From contig JAAXVX010000015.1 in the NCBI GenBank assembly GCA_013335275.1, positions 1 to 11,593 of the forward strand: a DNA stretch of 11,593 nt, written 5' to 3'. The position numbers and the translations under genes are program-made. This stretch comes from Bacteroidales bacterium (GTDB taxonomy: Bacteria > Bacteroidota > Bacteroidia > Bacteroidales > UBA932). This document shows positions 1 to 7,231 of this stretch, in pieces. How positions within the stretch are numbered: position 1 is the first letter of the stretch; the number at the start of each line of letters is the position of its first letter. The notes beneath the pieces are model-generated. The model did not search any database and was not told the origin of the DNA. It saw only the letters and a list, made by a program, of their open reading frames with translations.

Positions 1-4
1 TTCA

Positions 5-3000
5 TTATTCAGATTTGAAAGTTGCTTTTGAAGATGATATATACGAATACATTGCCGGAATAATATAGAGACTAAAGAATGTGGCGAAAATGAGCCCGCC
101 GGCAACAGATACGCCCATTGAAATACGGCTTTCGGCACCGGCACCGCTTGCAAAAACCATAGGAGCAACGCCCAGTATGGTTGCAAGACTTGTCATTAAA
201 ATTGGCCTGAAGCGGGAAGCTGCAGCCTCAAGAATTGCCTCTTTTTTATTTCTTCCTGCCTGTTTTTTCTGGTTTGCAAACTCCACCATCAGAATACCAT
301 TTTTGGAAACGAGTCCGATTAACATTATAAGACCAATCTGGCTGAAAATATTCATGGTTTGCCCGTATGCCTTGAGGCAGATGAGCGCACCAATTAATGC
401 AAGCGGAACAGTGAGCATGATAATAAGCGGATCCCTGAAACTTTCAAATTGTGCTGCCAGTACCAGGTAAATAAGTATAAGAGCAAGCACAAATGCAAAC
501 AGCAGGCTTGATGTACTTTCCACGAAATCCTTTGACTGGCCCGAAAGAGTTGTGGAAAAATTATCCGGATTAAGCTCTGCTTTTGCAATTTTATCCATCT
601 CTTCTATACCCTGACCGAGAGTATAGCCTTTGGAGAGAGAGGCGGAAACAGTTGCAGAAACAAAACGGTTGTAGCGGTACAGTTGCGGAGGAGTACTGCT
701 CTCCGACATCGTAATCAGGTTGTCGAGCTGAATAAGCTCCCCGACATCATTTCTTACATAAATATTGGCAAGGTCGACCGGTTTATTTCTCATACTCTGG
801 TCTATCTGACTCATTATCTGATATTGCTTGCCATTTCTTATAAAGTAACCAATACGCTGCTCACTCATTGAGAGTTGCAATGTCTGGGCAATATTCTGAA
901 TGGAAACACCCATCAGCGATGCTTTGTCCCTGTCAATGTTTATTCTTAGTTCCGGTTTTGTAAAACGAAGGTTTACATCGGAATTGGCAAACACTTCACT
1001 CTGGGCAACAGCAGACATAAACTTTGGAATTGCAACCTTTAGAGAATCGAGGTTCTTTGCCTGAATTACATATTGTACGGGCATACCGCCTCTTCTTCCT
1101 CCAAAAGTCTGCTGCTGTGTTACGAAACTCCTCGCTCCGGTTAATTTTGCCACCTGAGGAGAAAGTTCGTCTGCTATCTCCTGCTGAGTTCTCTCTCTCT
1201 TTTGCGGATCTATCAGTGATATTTGGAAATTGGACTTGTTTCTTCCTCCCATTCCAACCATCTGAAGCACCATATCTGTCTCCTTTATCTCTTTGTCTAT
1301 GAGCGCCTGTACTTCATCGGAGTATTTTACCATATAGTCATACGTAGCTCCTTCCTGTGCCGTAGACGATACGTTAATCATCGAACGGTCTTCCAGCGGA
1401 GCCATTTCCGAAGGAATGTCGACCCATAAAAGGACGATGAACACAAGGGAAATTGCAAGAAACAACACTGCCATCCACCTCTTCGACATAAATTTTGAGA
1501 GTGAATTTTTATATGCACTGTTAAGCCATACAAAAAACGGTTCAGTCCATTTATAGAATTTCCCCTCCTGTGCTCCTACCTTAAGAAGTTTGCTCGACAT
1601 CATTGGAGTGAATGTAAGTGCAACGAAACTTGAGATAAGAACCGCACCTGCTATTACAATTGAGAATTCACGGAAAAGACTTCCTGTAACGCCCTGAAGG
1701 AAAACAATGGGAAAGAAAACGGCAACAAGCGTGATTGTGGTTGCAATTACAGCAAAGAAAATCTCTTTTGAACCTTCAATCGCAGCCATTTTCGGCTCCA
1801 TTCCCTTCTCAATTTTTGTATATATGTTCTCCATCACCACTATCGCGTCGTCCACAACAAGTCCTATGGACAATACCATTGCCAGCAGCGTAAGAATATT
1901 AATTGAGAATCCGGCCAGATACATTATGAAAAATGTCCCAATAAGAGATATCGGTATAGCGATAATCGGAATCAGCGTTGTTCTCCAGTTCCTCAGGAAC
2001 AGGAAAATAATGAGTACTACCAGCAGGAAAGCCTGATAAATAGTAATCTGAACCTCCTTTATTGAATCTCTTATGAAAATTGTGTTGTCAAAACCAACAG
2101 CAACCGTAATGTCTTCGGGAAGGCTTTTCTTCAATTCTTCTACAGCCTTTTGTGCTTCGTCCACAATATTTATATAGTTGGCCCCCGGTTGAGGAACAAG
2201 CACGCAGGATACCATTGGTACCCCGTTTCTTTTAAGAATGGATCTTGTATTTTCGGCATCAACCTCGGCAACCCCTATATCTGAGAACCGTACAATTCTC
2301 TCTCCGTTTTTGGCAATAATGAGATTATTGAAATCATCTATGGTTTTCAACCTGCCAAGCGTTCTCACCGTAAGTTCCATGGTAGAACCCTCCACGGTAC
2401 CGGAAGGGAGCTCGACATTCTCTCTTGAGACAGCCTGCCTCACATCAAGGGGTGTAATTTTATATGCGGCAAGAAGCAAAGGGTCCATTCTCATCCGCAC
2501 AGAGTATCTTTTTGACCCCCAAACGCCAACACTGCTCACGCCGCTGATAGTCTGAAGTCTTTCCTTGAAATTGACCTCTGCATATTCGCTCAGGTCTATA
2601 ATATTTCTTGTTTCACTCTGAATAGTGACTGAATAAATCGGCTGAGCGTCGGCGTCCGACTTTTCAACAACAGGCGGGTCCACATCCTGAGGCAGTTGCC
2701 TCATGGCTCCAGAAACCTTGTCTCTCACGTCATTTGCAGCAGTCTCAAGATCCACGTCAATGTTAAATTCAATATTAATCGAACTTGAACCATCCCTGCT
2801 GGAGCTGGATATTGCGCGGATTCCGGGAATTCCGTTTACTGCGGCTTCAAGCGGTTCTGTTATCTGTGTTTCAATAACATCTGCATTGGCTCCGGGGAAC
2901 GAACACCTTACCGAAATAACCGGATTATCCACACTCGGATAGTCTCTGACACCAAGAGAAGTAAACCCGATTGCGCCAAATATTACAATAAGCAGGCTCA

Positions 3001-3049
3001 TTACTGTTGCCAGTACCGGCCTGTTTATGGTGGTAGTTGATATACTCAT
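5..3049 (-). CDS. RND (HAE-1 family) multidrug efflux permease, AcrB/MexB-like
   Basis: A 1014-aa inner-membrane proton-driven pump, the usual length for AcrB-type transporters, which take up drugs or other hydrophobic compounds from the periplasm or outer leaflet. The N-terminus begins with a transmembrane helix (about residues 10-30), followed by the first periplasmic loop. The TM4 proton-relay pair is present in VVDDAIVVMEN (Asp400 and Asp401), and the TM10 lysine is in GLVSKNGILMVEF (Lys916). The second periplasmic loop spans roughly residues 550-840, and the protein ends with the last transmembrane helices and a short polar tail. The ATG at 3049 is chosen because the MSISTTTINRPV start matches the family. 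The stop codon lies 4 nt inside the left edge, so the gene is complete. It starts 11 nt after the adaptor gene and is surely co-transcribed with it. Substrate cannot be told from sequence. Assignment to the RND efflux family is very secure. Confidence 0.96.
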   Translation of the reverse strand: MSISTTTINRPVLATVMSLLIVIFGAIGFTSLGVRDYPSVDNPVISVRCSFPGANADVIETQITEPLEAAVNGIPGIRAISSSSRDGSSSINIEFNIDVDLETAANDVRDKVSGAMRQLPQDVDPPVVEKSDADAQPIYSVTIQSETRNIIDLSEYAEVNFKERLQTISGVSSVGVWGSKRYSVRMRMDPLLLAAYKITPLDVRQAVSRENVELPSGTVEGSTMELTVRTLGRLKTIDDFNNLIIAKNGERIVRFSDIGVAEVDAENTRSILKRNGVPMVSCVLVPQPGANYINIVDEAQKAVEELKKSLPEDITVAVGFDNTIFIRDSIKEVQITIYQAFLLVVLIIFLFLRNWRTTLIPIIAIPISLIGTFFIMYLAGFSINILTLLAMVLSIGLVVDDAIVVMENIYTKIEKGMEPKMAAIEGSKEIFFAVIATTITLVAVFFPIVFLQGVTGSLFREFSIVIAGAVLISSFVALTFTPMMSSKLLKVGAQEGKFYKWTEPFFVWLNSAYKNSLSKFMSKRWMAVLFLAISLVFIVLLWVDIPSEMAPLEDRSMINVSSTAQEGATYDYMVKYSDEVQALIDKEIKETDMVLQMVGMGGRNKSNFQISLIDPQKRERTQQEIADELSPQVAKLTGARSFVTQQQTFGGRRGGMPVQYVIQAKNLDSLKVAIPKFMSAVAQSEVFANSDVNLRFTKPELRINIDRDKASLMGVSIQNIAQTLQLSMSEQRIGYFIRNGKQYQIMSQIDQSMRNKPVDLANIYVRNDVGELIQLDNLITMSESSTPPQLYRYNRFVSATVSASLSKGYTLGQGIEEMDKIAKAELNPDNFSTTLSGQSKDFVESTSSLLFAFVLALILIYLVLAAQFESFRDPLIIMLTVPLALIGALICLKAYGQTMNIFSQIGLIMLIGLVSKNGILMVEFANQKKQAGRNKKEAILEAAASRFRPILMTSLATILGVAPMVFASGAGAESRISMGVSVAGGLIFATFFSLYIIPAMYSYISSSKATFKSE

Positions 3050-3060
3050 CTTTATTTCAG

Positions 3061-4161
3061 TTAAATGTTAGTGGGAGTTACGGAAATGCCTTCTCTAAGC
3101 TGCATTAGCCCGGTTGTGATTATTGTGTCTCCCCTCTCTATTCCGGAAAGTACTTCAAGCATGTCTGCGGTTCTTGTTCCGGTCTGAACAGGAACAAGAG
3201 TGGCTTTCCCCTCTTTTAACATCCACACCGAGCGGCCTTTTACATCCGGCACTACCGACTGGTTGGGAACATATATATTCTGGGCTCCGTTTGCAGAATT
3301 TACGGTAACCTTCGCAGACATTCCGGGTTTTAACTTAAAACTGCTGTTTTTATAAAGAGCCCTCAACATTACTGTTCTGGTCTTTAGCTCAACTTCCGGA
3401 TCTATGGCATAAATTTTAGCAGAAAACTTATTACTCATTCCCTCAATTGTAAATATTACATTTTCACCCGATTTAATATCATTGATATATTTTTCGGGAA
3501 TTGAGAATTCAAGTTTTAGACTGGCAACATCCACTAAAGTGGAAATTTTAGAACCGGGTTGAAGAAAGGCACCCATGCTTATTTCACGAAATCCAAGTAC
3601 GCCATCAAAAGGGGCGCGGATTTTCATTTTTTCTATTTTTATCCTGAGTTGTTCAATGTCTTGTTTAAGAACATTAAACTCTGTTAAAACTCCGTCATAT
3701 TCTTCACGGCTGACAGCATCTTTTTCGAGTAATATTTTTTGTCTGCCGAGCCTTTGTTCAAGCAGAGTGTATTGGTATTCTGCTTTTGTTAGCTGAGTAA
3801 GAAGCTCGTCATCATTCAGCCTTATGAGTATCTCCCCTTTTCTGACAAACTGACCCTCTCTGAAATTTATTGCCGTAACCCTTCCGGAGAGTTCACTAAC
3901 AACATCTACCCTCTCGTTTGCCATGAGCGTGCCCATAGTCATCCGGCCATCTTCCCTCGACATGAATTCAGCTATATAAACAGAAACAGGAAGAGACTTT
4001 CCGGCACCGCCGGGTCTTTGACCTCCAGGACCGGATTTGGCCGGGGTCCTGTTTTCTGCATTTAAATTGGGCTTATTTGTTAATGTATTATAAATGAGTA
4101 CCGAAGCTATTACAACTACCGGGATACTTACATAAAGGAAAATCTTTTGCGTCTTTTTCAT
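3061..4161 (-). CDS. RND efflux periplasmic adaptor (membrane-fusion protein)
   Basis: A 366-aa adaptor that would bridge the RND pump to an outer-membrane channel. Residues 7-25 form an N-terminal hydrophobic anchor; no lipobox cysteine is seen, so it is probably anchored by an uncleaved helix rather than a lipid. A Gly/Pro-rich linker (about 41-54) follows. The two lipoyl (barrel-sandwich) halves are at about 82-118 (SELSGRVTAINFREGQFVRKG) and 180-215 (IRAPFDGVLGFREI), flanking a short coiled-coil hairpin at about 119-178. The beta-barrel (217-288) and membrane-proximal domain (293-365) complete the fold. The frame also opens with TTG at 4164, but the ATG at 4161 gives the typical MKKTQK start and is preferred. 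It lies 11 nt upstream of the permease gene and 72 nt downstream of the CDGSH gene on the same strand. The outer-membrane partner is not in the window. Confidence 0.94.
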   Translation of the reverse strand: MKKTQKIFLYVSIPVVVIASVLIYNTLTNKPNLNAENRTPAKSGPGGQRPGGAGKSLPVSVYIAEFMSREDGRMTMGTLMANERVDVVSELSGRVTAINFREGQFVRKGEILIRLNDDELLTQLTKAEYQYTLLEQRLGRQKILLEKDAVSREEYDGVLTEFNVLKQDIEQLRIKIEKMKIRAPFDGVLGFREISMGAFLQPGSKISTLVDVASLKLEFSIPEKYINDIKSGENVIFTIEGMSNKFSAKIYAIDPEVELKTRTVMLRALYKNSSFKLKPGMSAKVTVNSANGAQNIYVPNQSVVPDVKGRSVWMLKEGKATLVPVQTGTRTADMLEVLSGIERGDTIITTGLMQLREGISVTPTNI

Positions 4162-4233
4162 CAAAGTTTAAGTTAACTTTTACTTTGACCAATATTACAC
4201 AAAAAAGTTTAAAAACCGAAATCTAAAAAAATA

Positions 4234-4413
4234 CTATTTGGCTCTTTGAGAATGGGATCCGTCACAAAATGGCTGATTTTTTGATTTGCTGCACCGGCAA
4301 ATATAACAGGCATCTTTTTCTTCTGCTCTTCCTCCGGGAAGTACTAATGTTGTACGACCTTCTACTTTGAGTGGTCCGTCTGGGATAGCTGTAAGTTTTA
4401 CTTTGTGATCCAT
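4234..4413 (-). CDS. Small CDGSH-type iron-sulfur protein
   Basis: A 59-aa ORF starting with ATG at 4413 and ending with TAG. Its C-terminal half carries a complete CDGSH motif, CRCSKSKNQPFCDGSH, which fits the family pattern C-x-C-x2-(S/T)-x3-P-x-C-D-G-(S/T/A)-H exactly. The predicted [2Fe-2S] ligands are Cys39, Cys41, Cys50 and His54 (three Cys, one His, as in mitoNEET-type proteins). An extra Cys36 lies just before the motif. The N-terminal 30 residues (MDHKVKLTAIPDGPLKVEG) have the short beta-strand character seen in bacterial single-domain CDGSH proteins. No signal peptide or membrane segment is seen, so a soluble cytoplasmic redox or cluster-transfer role is likely, but the physiological function of this family in bacteria is poorly known. 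It is transcribed divergently from the SpoU gene across a 57-nt gap and may be read together with the efflux genes downstream. Confidence 0.92.
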   Translation of the reverse strand: MDHKVKLTAIPDGPLKVEGRTTLVLPGGRAEEKDACYICRCSKSKNQPFCDGSHSQRAK

Positions 4414-4422
4414 AATCTTTTA

Positions 4423-4456
4423 TTGGTTAAAATTTATGTTTAATCCCTATATTTGC
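4423..4456 (+). promoter_or_regulatory. Candidate Bacteroidota-type promoter for the SpoU-moaA-modC run
   Basis: TATATTTG at 4448-4455 matches the Bacteroidota -7 consensus TAnnTTTG exactly. A TTGG at 4423-4426, about 21 nt upstream, could serve as a weak -33 element (consensus TTTG). Transcription would start only a few bases before the ATG at 4471, giving a very short leader. It is the only intergenic space before the six-gene run. Confidence 0.5.
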
Positions 4457-4463
4457 AAATATA
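4448..4463. repeat. Perfect 16-bp palindrome in the divergent intergenic region
   Basis: TATATTTGCAAATATA reads identically on both strands. It contains the -7 hexamer-like TATATTTG in both directions, so it could be a bidirectional promoter core for the CDGSH and SpoU genes, or an operator for a dimeric regulator that would block the -7 element. No good -33 element is seen for the leftward direction. Confidence 0.5.
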
Positions 4464-4470
4464 ATAAATT

Positions 4471-5007
4471 ATGTTTAGAAAATTACTTAACAGCGAATTA
4501 GGTCGTTTGTCCAAAGAAGAATTCAGGGAAAAGGAAAAACTCCCTGTCGTAATAGTGCTTGACAACGTCAGGAGCCAGCACAATATCGGAGCAGCATTCA
4601 GGAGTGCCGATGCATTTTCGGCAGAAAAGATTTTCCTATGCGGTATTTGTGCAATCCCTCCTACTGCGGAGATTCATAAATCGGCACTGGGAGCAGAAGA
4701 CAGTATGTCCTGGAGTTATTTCGAAAATACAGAAGATGCTGTTAAAAAACTAAAAGCAGACGGTTATGTCATAGTCTCTGTTGAACAGACAGAGAATTCA
4801 ACCATGCTCGATAAACTTGAGCCCCGCCTGAATGAAAAGTACGCTTTTGTATTTGGCAATGAAGTCAAGGGCGTTGGCCAGGAAGTTGTTAATATGAGTG
4901 ATATCGTTGTTGAAATACCACAGACAGGAACCAAACACTCACTAAATGTATCGGTGAGTATTGGAATTGTTTTGTGGGAAATTGCCCGATTGTTAAAAGG
5001 AATTTGA
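4471..5007 (+). CDS. SpoU/TrmH-family RNA 2'-O-methyltransferase
   Basis: A 178-aa SPOUT-class methyltransferase expected to use S-adenosylmethionine to methylate a ribose 2'-OH in tRNA or rRNA. The three SpoU motifs are intact: motif 1 in VLDNVRSQHNIGAAFRSADAF (Asn38, Gly40, Arg44), motif 2 in FVFGNEVKGVG (Glu131), and motif 3 in IPQTGTKHSLNVSVSIGI (Ser157, Asn159), which forms the trefoil-knot cofactor site. There is no separate N-terminal RNA-binding domain, only about 25 residues before the catalytic core, so it resembles the compact TrmH/TrmL-like forms; the target nucleotide cannot be assigned. It is the first gene of the central plus-strand run, and its stop lies 1 nt before the moaA start. 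Nothing in the sequence ties its function to the cofactor genes. Confidence 0.93.
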   Translation: MFRKLLNSELGRLSKEEFREKEKLPVVIVLDNVRSQHNIGAAFRSADAFSAEKIFLCGICAIPPTAEIHKSALGAEDSMSWSYFENTEDAVKKLKADGYVIVSVEQTENSTMLDKLEPRLNEKYAFVFGNEVKGVGQEVVNMSDIVVEIPQTGTKHSLNVSVSIGIVLWEIARLLKGI

Positions 5008-5008
5008 A

Positions 5009-5812
5009 ATGCTGATTGATAAAACCGGAAGAAAACTTACATATTTAAGGATATCTGTTACCGACAGATGTAACCTCCGGTGTACCTACTGCATGCCCGA
5101 AGAGGGTATAAAACTGCTGGACCATACCGGAATTCTCTCTTATTCACAAATTGTGGATTTTACAAAAATTGCAGTTTCTTTTGGGATAACAAAGGTCCGG
5201 CTAACAGGAGGAGAGCCTTTGGTGAGAAAGGAAATTTCTACTCTGATAAGAGAAATAGCAAAGATTGAGGGGATAACCGATTTGTCGTTGACAACAAACG
5301 GCCAGCTTCTCGCCCCAATGGCGCAGGAACTTAAGGATGCCGGCCTGCAGAGAGTCAATATCAGTCTTGACACGATTGACAAGGAGAGATATATGAATAT
5401 TACCCGCGGAGGGAACATTGAGCGTGTATTCGAGGGCATTTCGGAAGCAAAAAAGGCTGGACTTAGTCCAATCAAGATAAACTGTGTTGTTGAGCAAAAC
5501 AGCAGCGAGGCAGATGCCTCGGCGGTTGCCGGATTTGCAGAGAGAGAAGGGCTTTCTGTAAGATTCATCCGGATGATGGATTTGAAAAAAGGAGAATTTG
5601 GAATTGTTGACGGAGGAGACGGAGGGAACTGCGCTATTTGCAATCGCTTAAGACTAACTGCAACCGGGATATTAAAACCTTGTCTTTTCAACGATTTGGG
5701 ATTTGACATAAAAGAGCTTGGTGCAGAAACAGCAATTAAACTGGCTGTTCAAAACAAACCCGCAAAAGGGGGCTGCAACAGTTCCGGGAATTTTTACAAT
5801 ATTGGAGGGTAG
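5009..5812 (+). CDS. moaA: Compact MoaA-like radical SAM enzyme (GTP 3',8-cyclase)
   Basis: MoaA makes 3',8-cyclo-7,8-dihydro-GTP, the first intermediate of molybdopterin synthesis, using two [4Fe-4S] clusters. Here the radical-SAM cluster motif CNLRCTYC (Cys21, Cys25, Cys28) and the SAM-binding GGEP are present. The C-terminal cluster motif CAICNRLRLTATGILKPC (Cys208, Cys211, Cys225) is intact, including the two arginines (213, 215) that contact GTP in characterised MoaA. The chain ends in the conserved Gly-Gly. The protein is only 267 aa against the usual 320-340. Most of the loss lies between the RFIR segment (about 185-188) and Cys208, where roughly 45-50 residues of the family are replaced by a short Gly/Asp-rich stretch (DGGDGG); the C-terminal region is also about 20 residues shorter. 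The reading frame is unbroken, so this is a compact variant rather than a frameshift. Its position directly before moaC supports the MoaA role. Confidence 0.87.
   Translation: MLIDKTGRKLTYLRISVTDRCNLRCTYCMPEEGIKLLDHTGILSYSQIVDFTKIAVSFGITKVRLTGGEPLVRKEISTLIREIAKIEGITDLSLTTNGQLLAPMAQELKDAGLQRVNISLDTIDKERYMNITRGGNIERVFEGISEAKKAGLSPIKINCVVEQNSSEADASAVAGFAEREGLSVRFIRMMDLKKGEFGIVDGGDGGNCAICNRLRLTATGILKPCLFNDLGFDIKELGAETAIKLAVQNKPAKGGCNSSGNFYNIGG
5804..5808 (+). promoter_or_regulatory. Shine-Dalgarno site for moaC inside the moaA 3' end
   Basis: GGAGG lies 6 nt before the moaC ATG. The same bases belong to the codons for the terminal Gly-Gly of MoaA (GGA GGG TAG), so one sequence serves both a conserved protein end and ribosome binding. 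Confidence 0.6.
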
Positions 5813-5814
5813 TT

Positions 5815-6276
5815 ATGGAAAATAAGACAAAACTCAGTCATACCGATGCCGGAGGTCGGGTAAATATGGTGGATGTAGGCGAGAAACCTCTATCCAAAAG
5901 ATCTGCCAGGGCAAAAGGTCATATCTCTCTTGCCGCTGAAACAATTTCTCTCATTAAGGATAATTCTCTTAAAAAGGGAGATTTGCTTGCTACCGCAGAA
6001 ATAGCGGGAATAATGGCCGCAAAAAAGACTTCGGAACTGATTCCTCTGTGCCACCCTTTGCTTCTTACAAAGGTGGGAGTTTATCTGACTATAGACCAGA
6101 ATGGAGTTCAGGCAGAGAGCTATGTAAGCTGCACAGGCTCAACAGGCGTGGAAATGGAGGCTCTAACTGCAGTAAGTGCTGCTTTGCTTACTGTTTACGA
6201 TATGTGTAAGGCAGTAGACAAAAAAATGGTAATTGACAGAATTGAACTGCTGGAAAAGAGTAAAAAGGCAATTTAA
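5815..6276 (+). CDS. moaC: Cyclic pyranopterin monophosphate synthase MoaC
   Basis: A 153-aa enzyme, close to the usual length, that converts the MoaA product into cyclic pyranopterin monophosphate (cPMP). Recognisable blocks run in order: LSHTDAGGRVNMVDVGEKP at the N-terminus, KKGDLLATAEIAGIMAAK (about 53-70), the LIPLCHPL signature (76-83) with His80, CTGSTGVEMEALTA (106-119), and the C-terminal YDMCKAVDK (128-136). Asp129 and Lys132 in the last block and Lys54 correspond by position to residues needed for catalysis in characterised MoaC. The enzyme is cytoplasmic and hexameric in the family. It starts 2 nt after the moaA stop with a clear GGAGG site, so moaA and moaC are probably translationally coupled. 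It is followed 12 nt later by the MOSC-MogA gene. Nothing unusual is seen. Confidence 0.96.
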   Translation: MENKTKLSHTDAGGRVNMVDVGEKPLSKRSARAKGHISLAAETISLIKDNSLKKGDLLATAEIAGIMAAKKTSELIPLCHPLLLTKVGVYLTIDQNGVQAESYVSCTGSTGVEMEALTAVSAALLTVYDMCKAVDKKMVIDRIELLEKSKKAI

Positions 6277-6288
6277 AAAACGGACCGG

Positions 6289-7221
6289 ATGAAATCTATA
6301 GAAATTATATCTGTTAATATTTCAGAGCAAAAGGGAGAGATAAAGCTTCCCGCAGAAAAAATAATCCTTACAAAGGAGGGTATATCCGGTGATGCTCATG
6401 CAGGAAAATGGCACAGGCAGGTTAGTCTTCTCGGGGTTGAGAGTATTGACAGGTTTTCTGCAATTACCGGCAGAAATTACAATTGCGGCGAATTTGCCGA
6501 AAACATAACTACAAAAGGATTACAGCTCAATAGTTGCAAGCCCGGTGATATATTTAAGAATTCCGGGGTTGAACTTATGGTGACTCAGATTGGCAAAAAA
6601 TGCCATGGCGACGGTTGCGCAATTTTTCGCGAAAGCGGAGCGTGCGTTATGCCTAAGGAAGGTATTTTTGCAAAAGTTATTACACCGGGAACTCTCAGGG
6701 CCGGAGACAGGCTGGAGTATTTACAAAAAGTCATAAAAACCGGAGTTATTACATTAAGCACACGCGCCTCGGAGGGTATTTATGAAGACCTGAGCGGCCC
6801 CGAAATAATATCTGCTCTTGACCTCTTTTCAAAAGAAAAAGGTTTTGCCATTTCAACAGACTACAGGCTTATACCCGACAGCAGGGAATTGCTTTGCATT
6901 TCCATAAAGGAGATGATTAATTCCGGTGTGGATATCATCATAACTACCGGCGGTACAGGAATCGGGCCGCAGGACATCACTCCGGAAGTAGTTATTTCTT
7001 TTATTGACAAGGAGATTCCGGGGATTATGGAATATATCCGTCAAAAATACGGAGCAAGCAAACCTAATGCACTTTTAAGCAGAAGTGTCGCCGGTCTTGC
7101 AGGCGATAGCCTCATATTTGCTTTACCCGGCAGCGTTAAGGCGGTCCGGGAGTATATGTCGGAAATATCTCCTATGCTTGAACACATGATTTATATGAAA
7201 ATGGGACTTGACACCCATTAA
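6289..7221 (+). CDS. MOSC domain fused to molybdopterin adenylyltransferase (MogA/MoaB-like)
   Basis: A 310-aa two-domain protein. Residues 1-145 form a MOSC domain: GISGDAHAGKWHRQVSLL (31-48), FAENITTKG (69-77), a Cys-rich CHGDGCAIF (105-113) and a closing GIFAKVITPGTLRAGD segment. MOSC domains are linked to molybdenum cofactor or sulfur handling. Residues 148-310 form a MogA/MoaB domain, which adenylylates molybdopterin with ATP before metal insertion: it begins KTGVITLSTRASEG, carries TTGGTGIGPQDITPE (219-233, with Asp229), and has the LPGS turn at 279-282. MogA proteins usually have Arg-Asp in the GGTG-loop; here it is Gln-Asp (Gln228). Both domains look full length and the junction is short (about 145-150). 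The order MOSC then MogA in one polypeptide suggests the two activities act on the same bound pterin, which is inference. It lies between moaC (12 nt) and modB (10 nt). Confidence 0.92.
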   Translation: MKSIEIISVNISEQKGEIKLPAEKIILTKEGISGDAHAGKWHRQVSLLGVESIDRFSAITGRNYNCGEFAENITTKGLQLNSCKPGDIFKNSGVELMVTQIGKKCHGDGCAIFRESGACVMPKEGIFAKVITPGTLRAGDRLEYLQKVIKTGVITLSTRASEGIYEDLSGPEIISALDLFSKEKGFAISTDYRLIPDSRELLCISIKEMINSGVDIIITTGGTGIGPQDITPEVVISFIDKEIPGIMEYIRQKYGASKPNALLSRSVAGLAGDSLIFALPGSVKAVREYMSEISPMLEHMIYMKMGLDTH

Positions 7222-7231
7222 AAATATTTGA

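Noticed and set aside
4162..4164. TTG start for the efflux adaptor
   Set aside because: An ATG follows immediately at 4161 and gives the typical MKK-type N-terminus.
4165..4233. Separate promoter or terminator between the CDGSH and adaptor genes
   Set aside because: TAATATTG at 4190-4197 on the minus strand is one base from the -7 consensus, but no -33 element or stable hairpin is seen, so support is too weak to call.
4414..4470. Molybdenum-cofactor riboswitch upstream of the cofactor run
   Set aside because: Only 57 nt separate the divergent genes and the likely leader is very short, too little space for that RNA.
5556..5640. Possible frameshift or sequencing deletion in moaA
   Set aside because: Both sides of the shortened region are in the same frame with intact motifs, and no remnant of the missing segment is visible in other frames; an in-frame compact form is simpler.
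5140..5709. Long minus-strand open frame (189 codons) opposite moaA
   Set aside because: It lies wholly inside moaA on the other strand, has no recognisable domain, and the plus-strand frame has all MoaA motifs.
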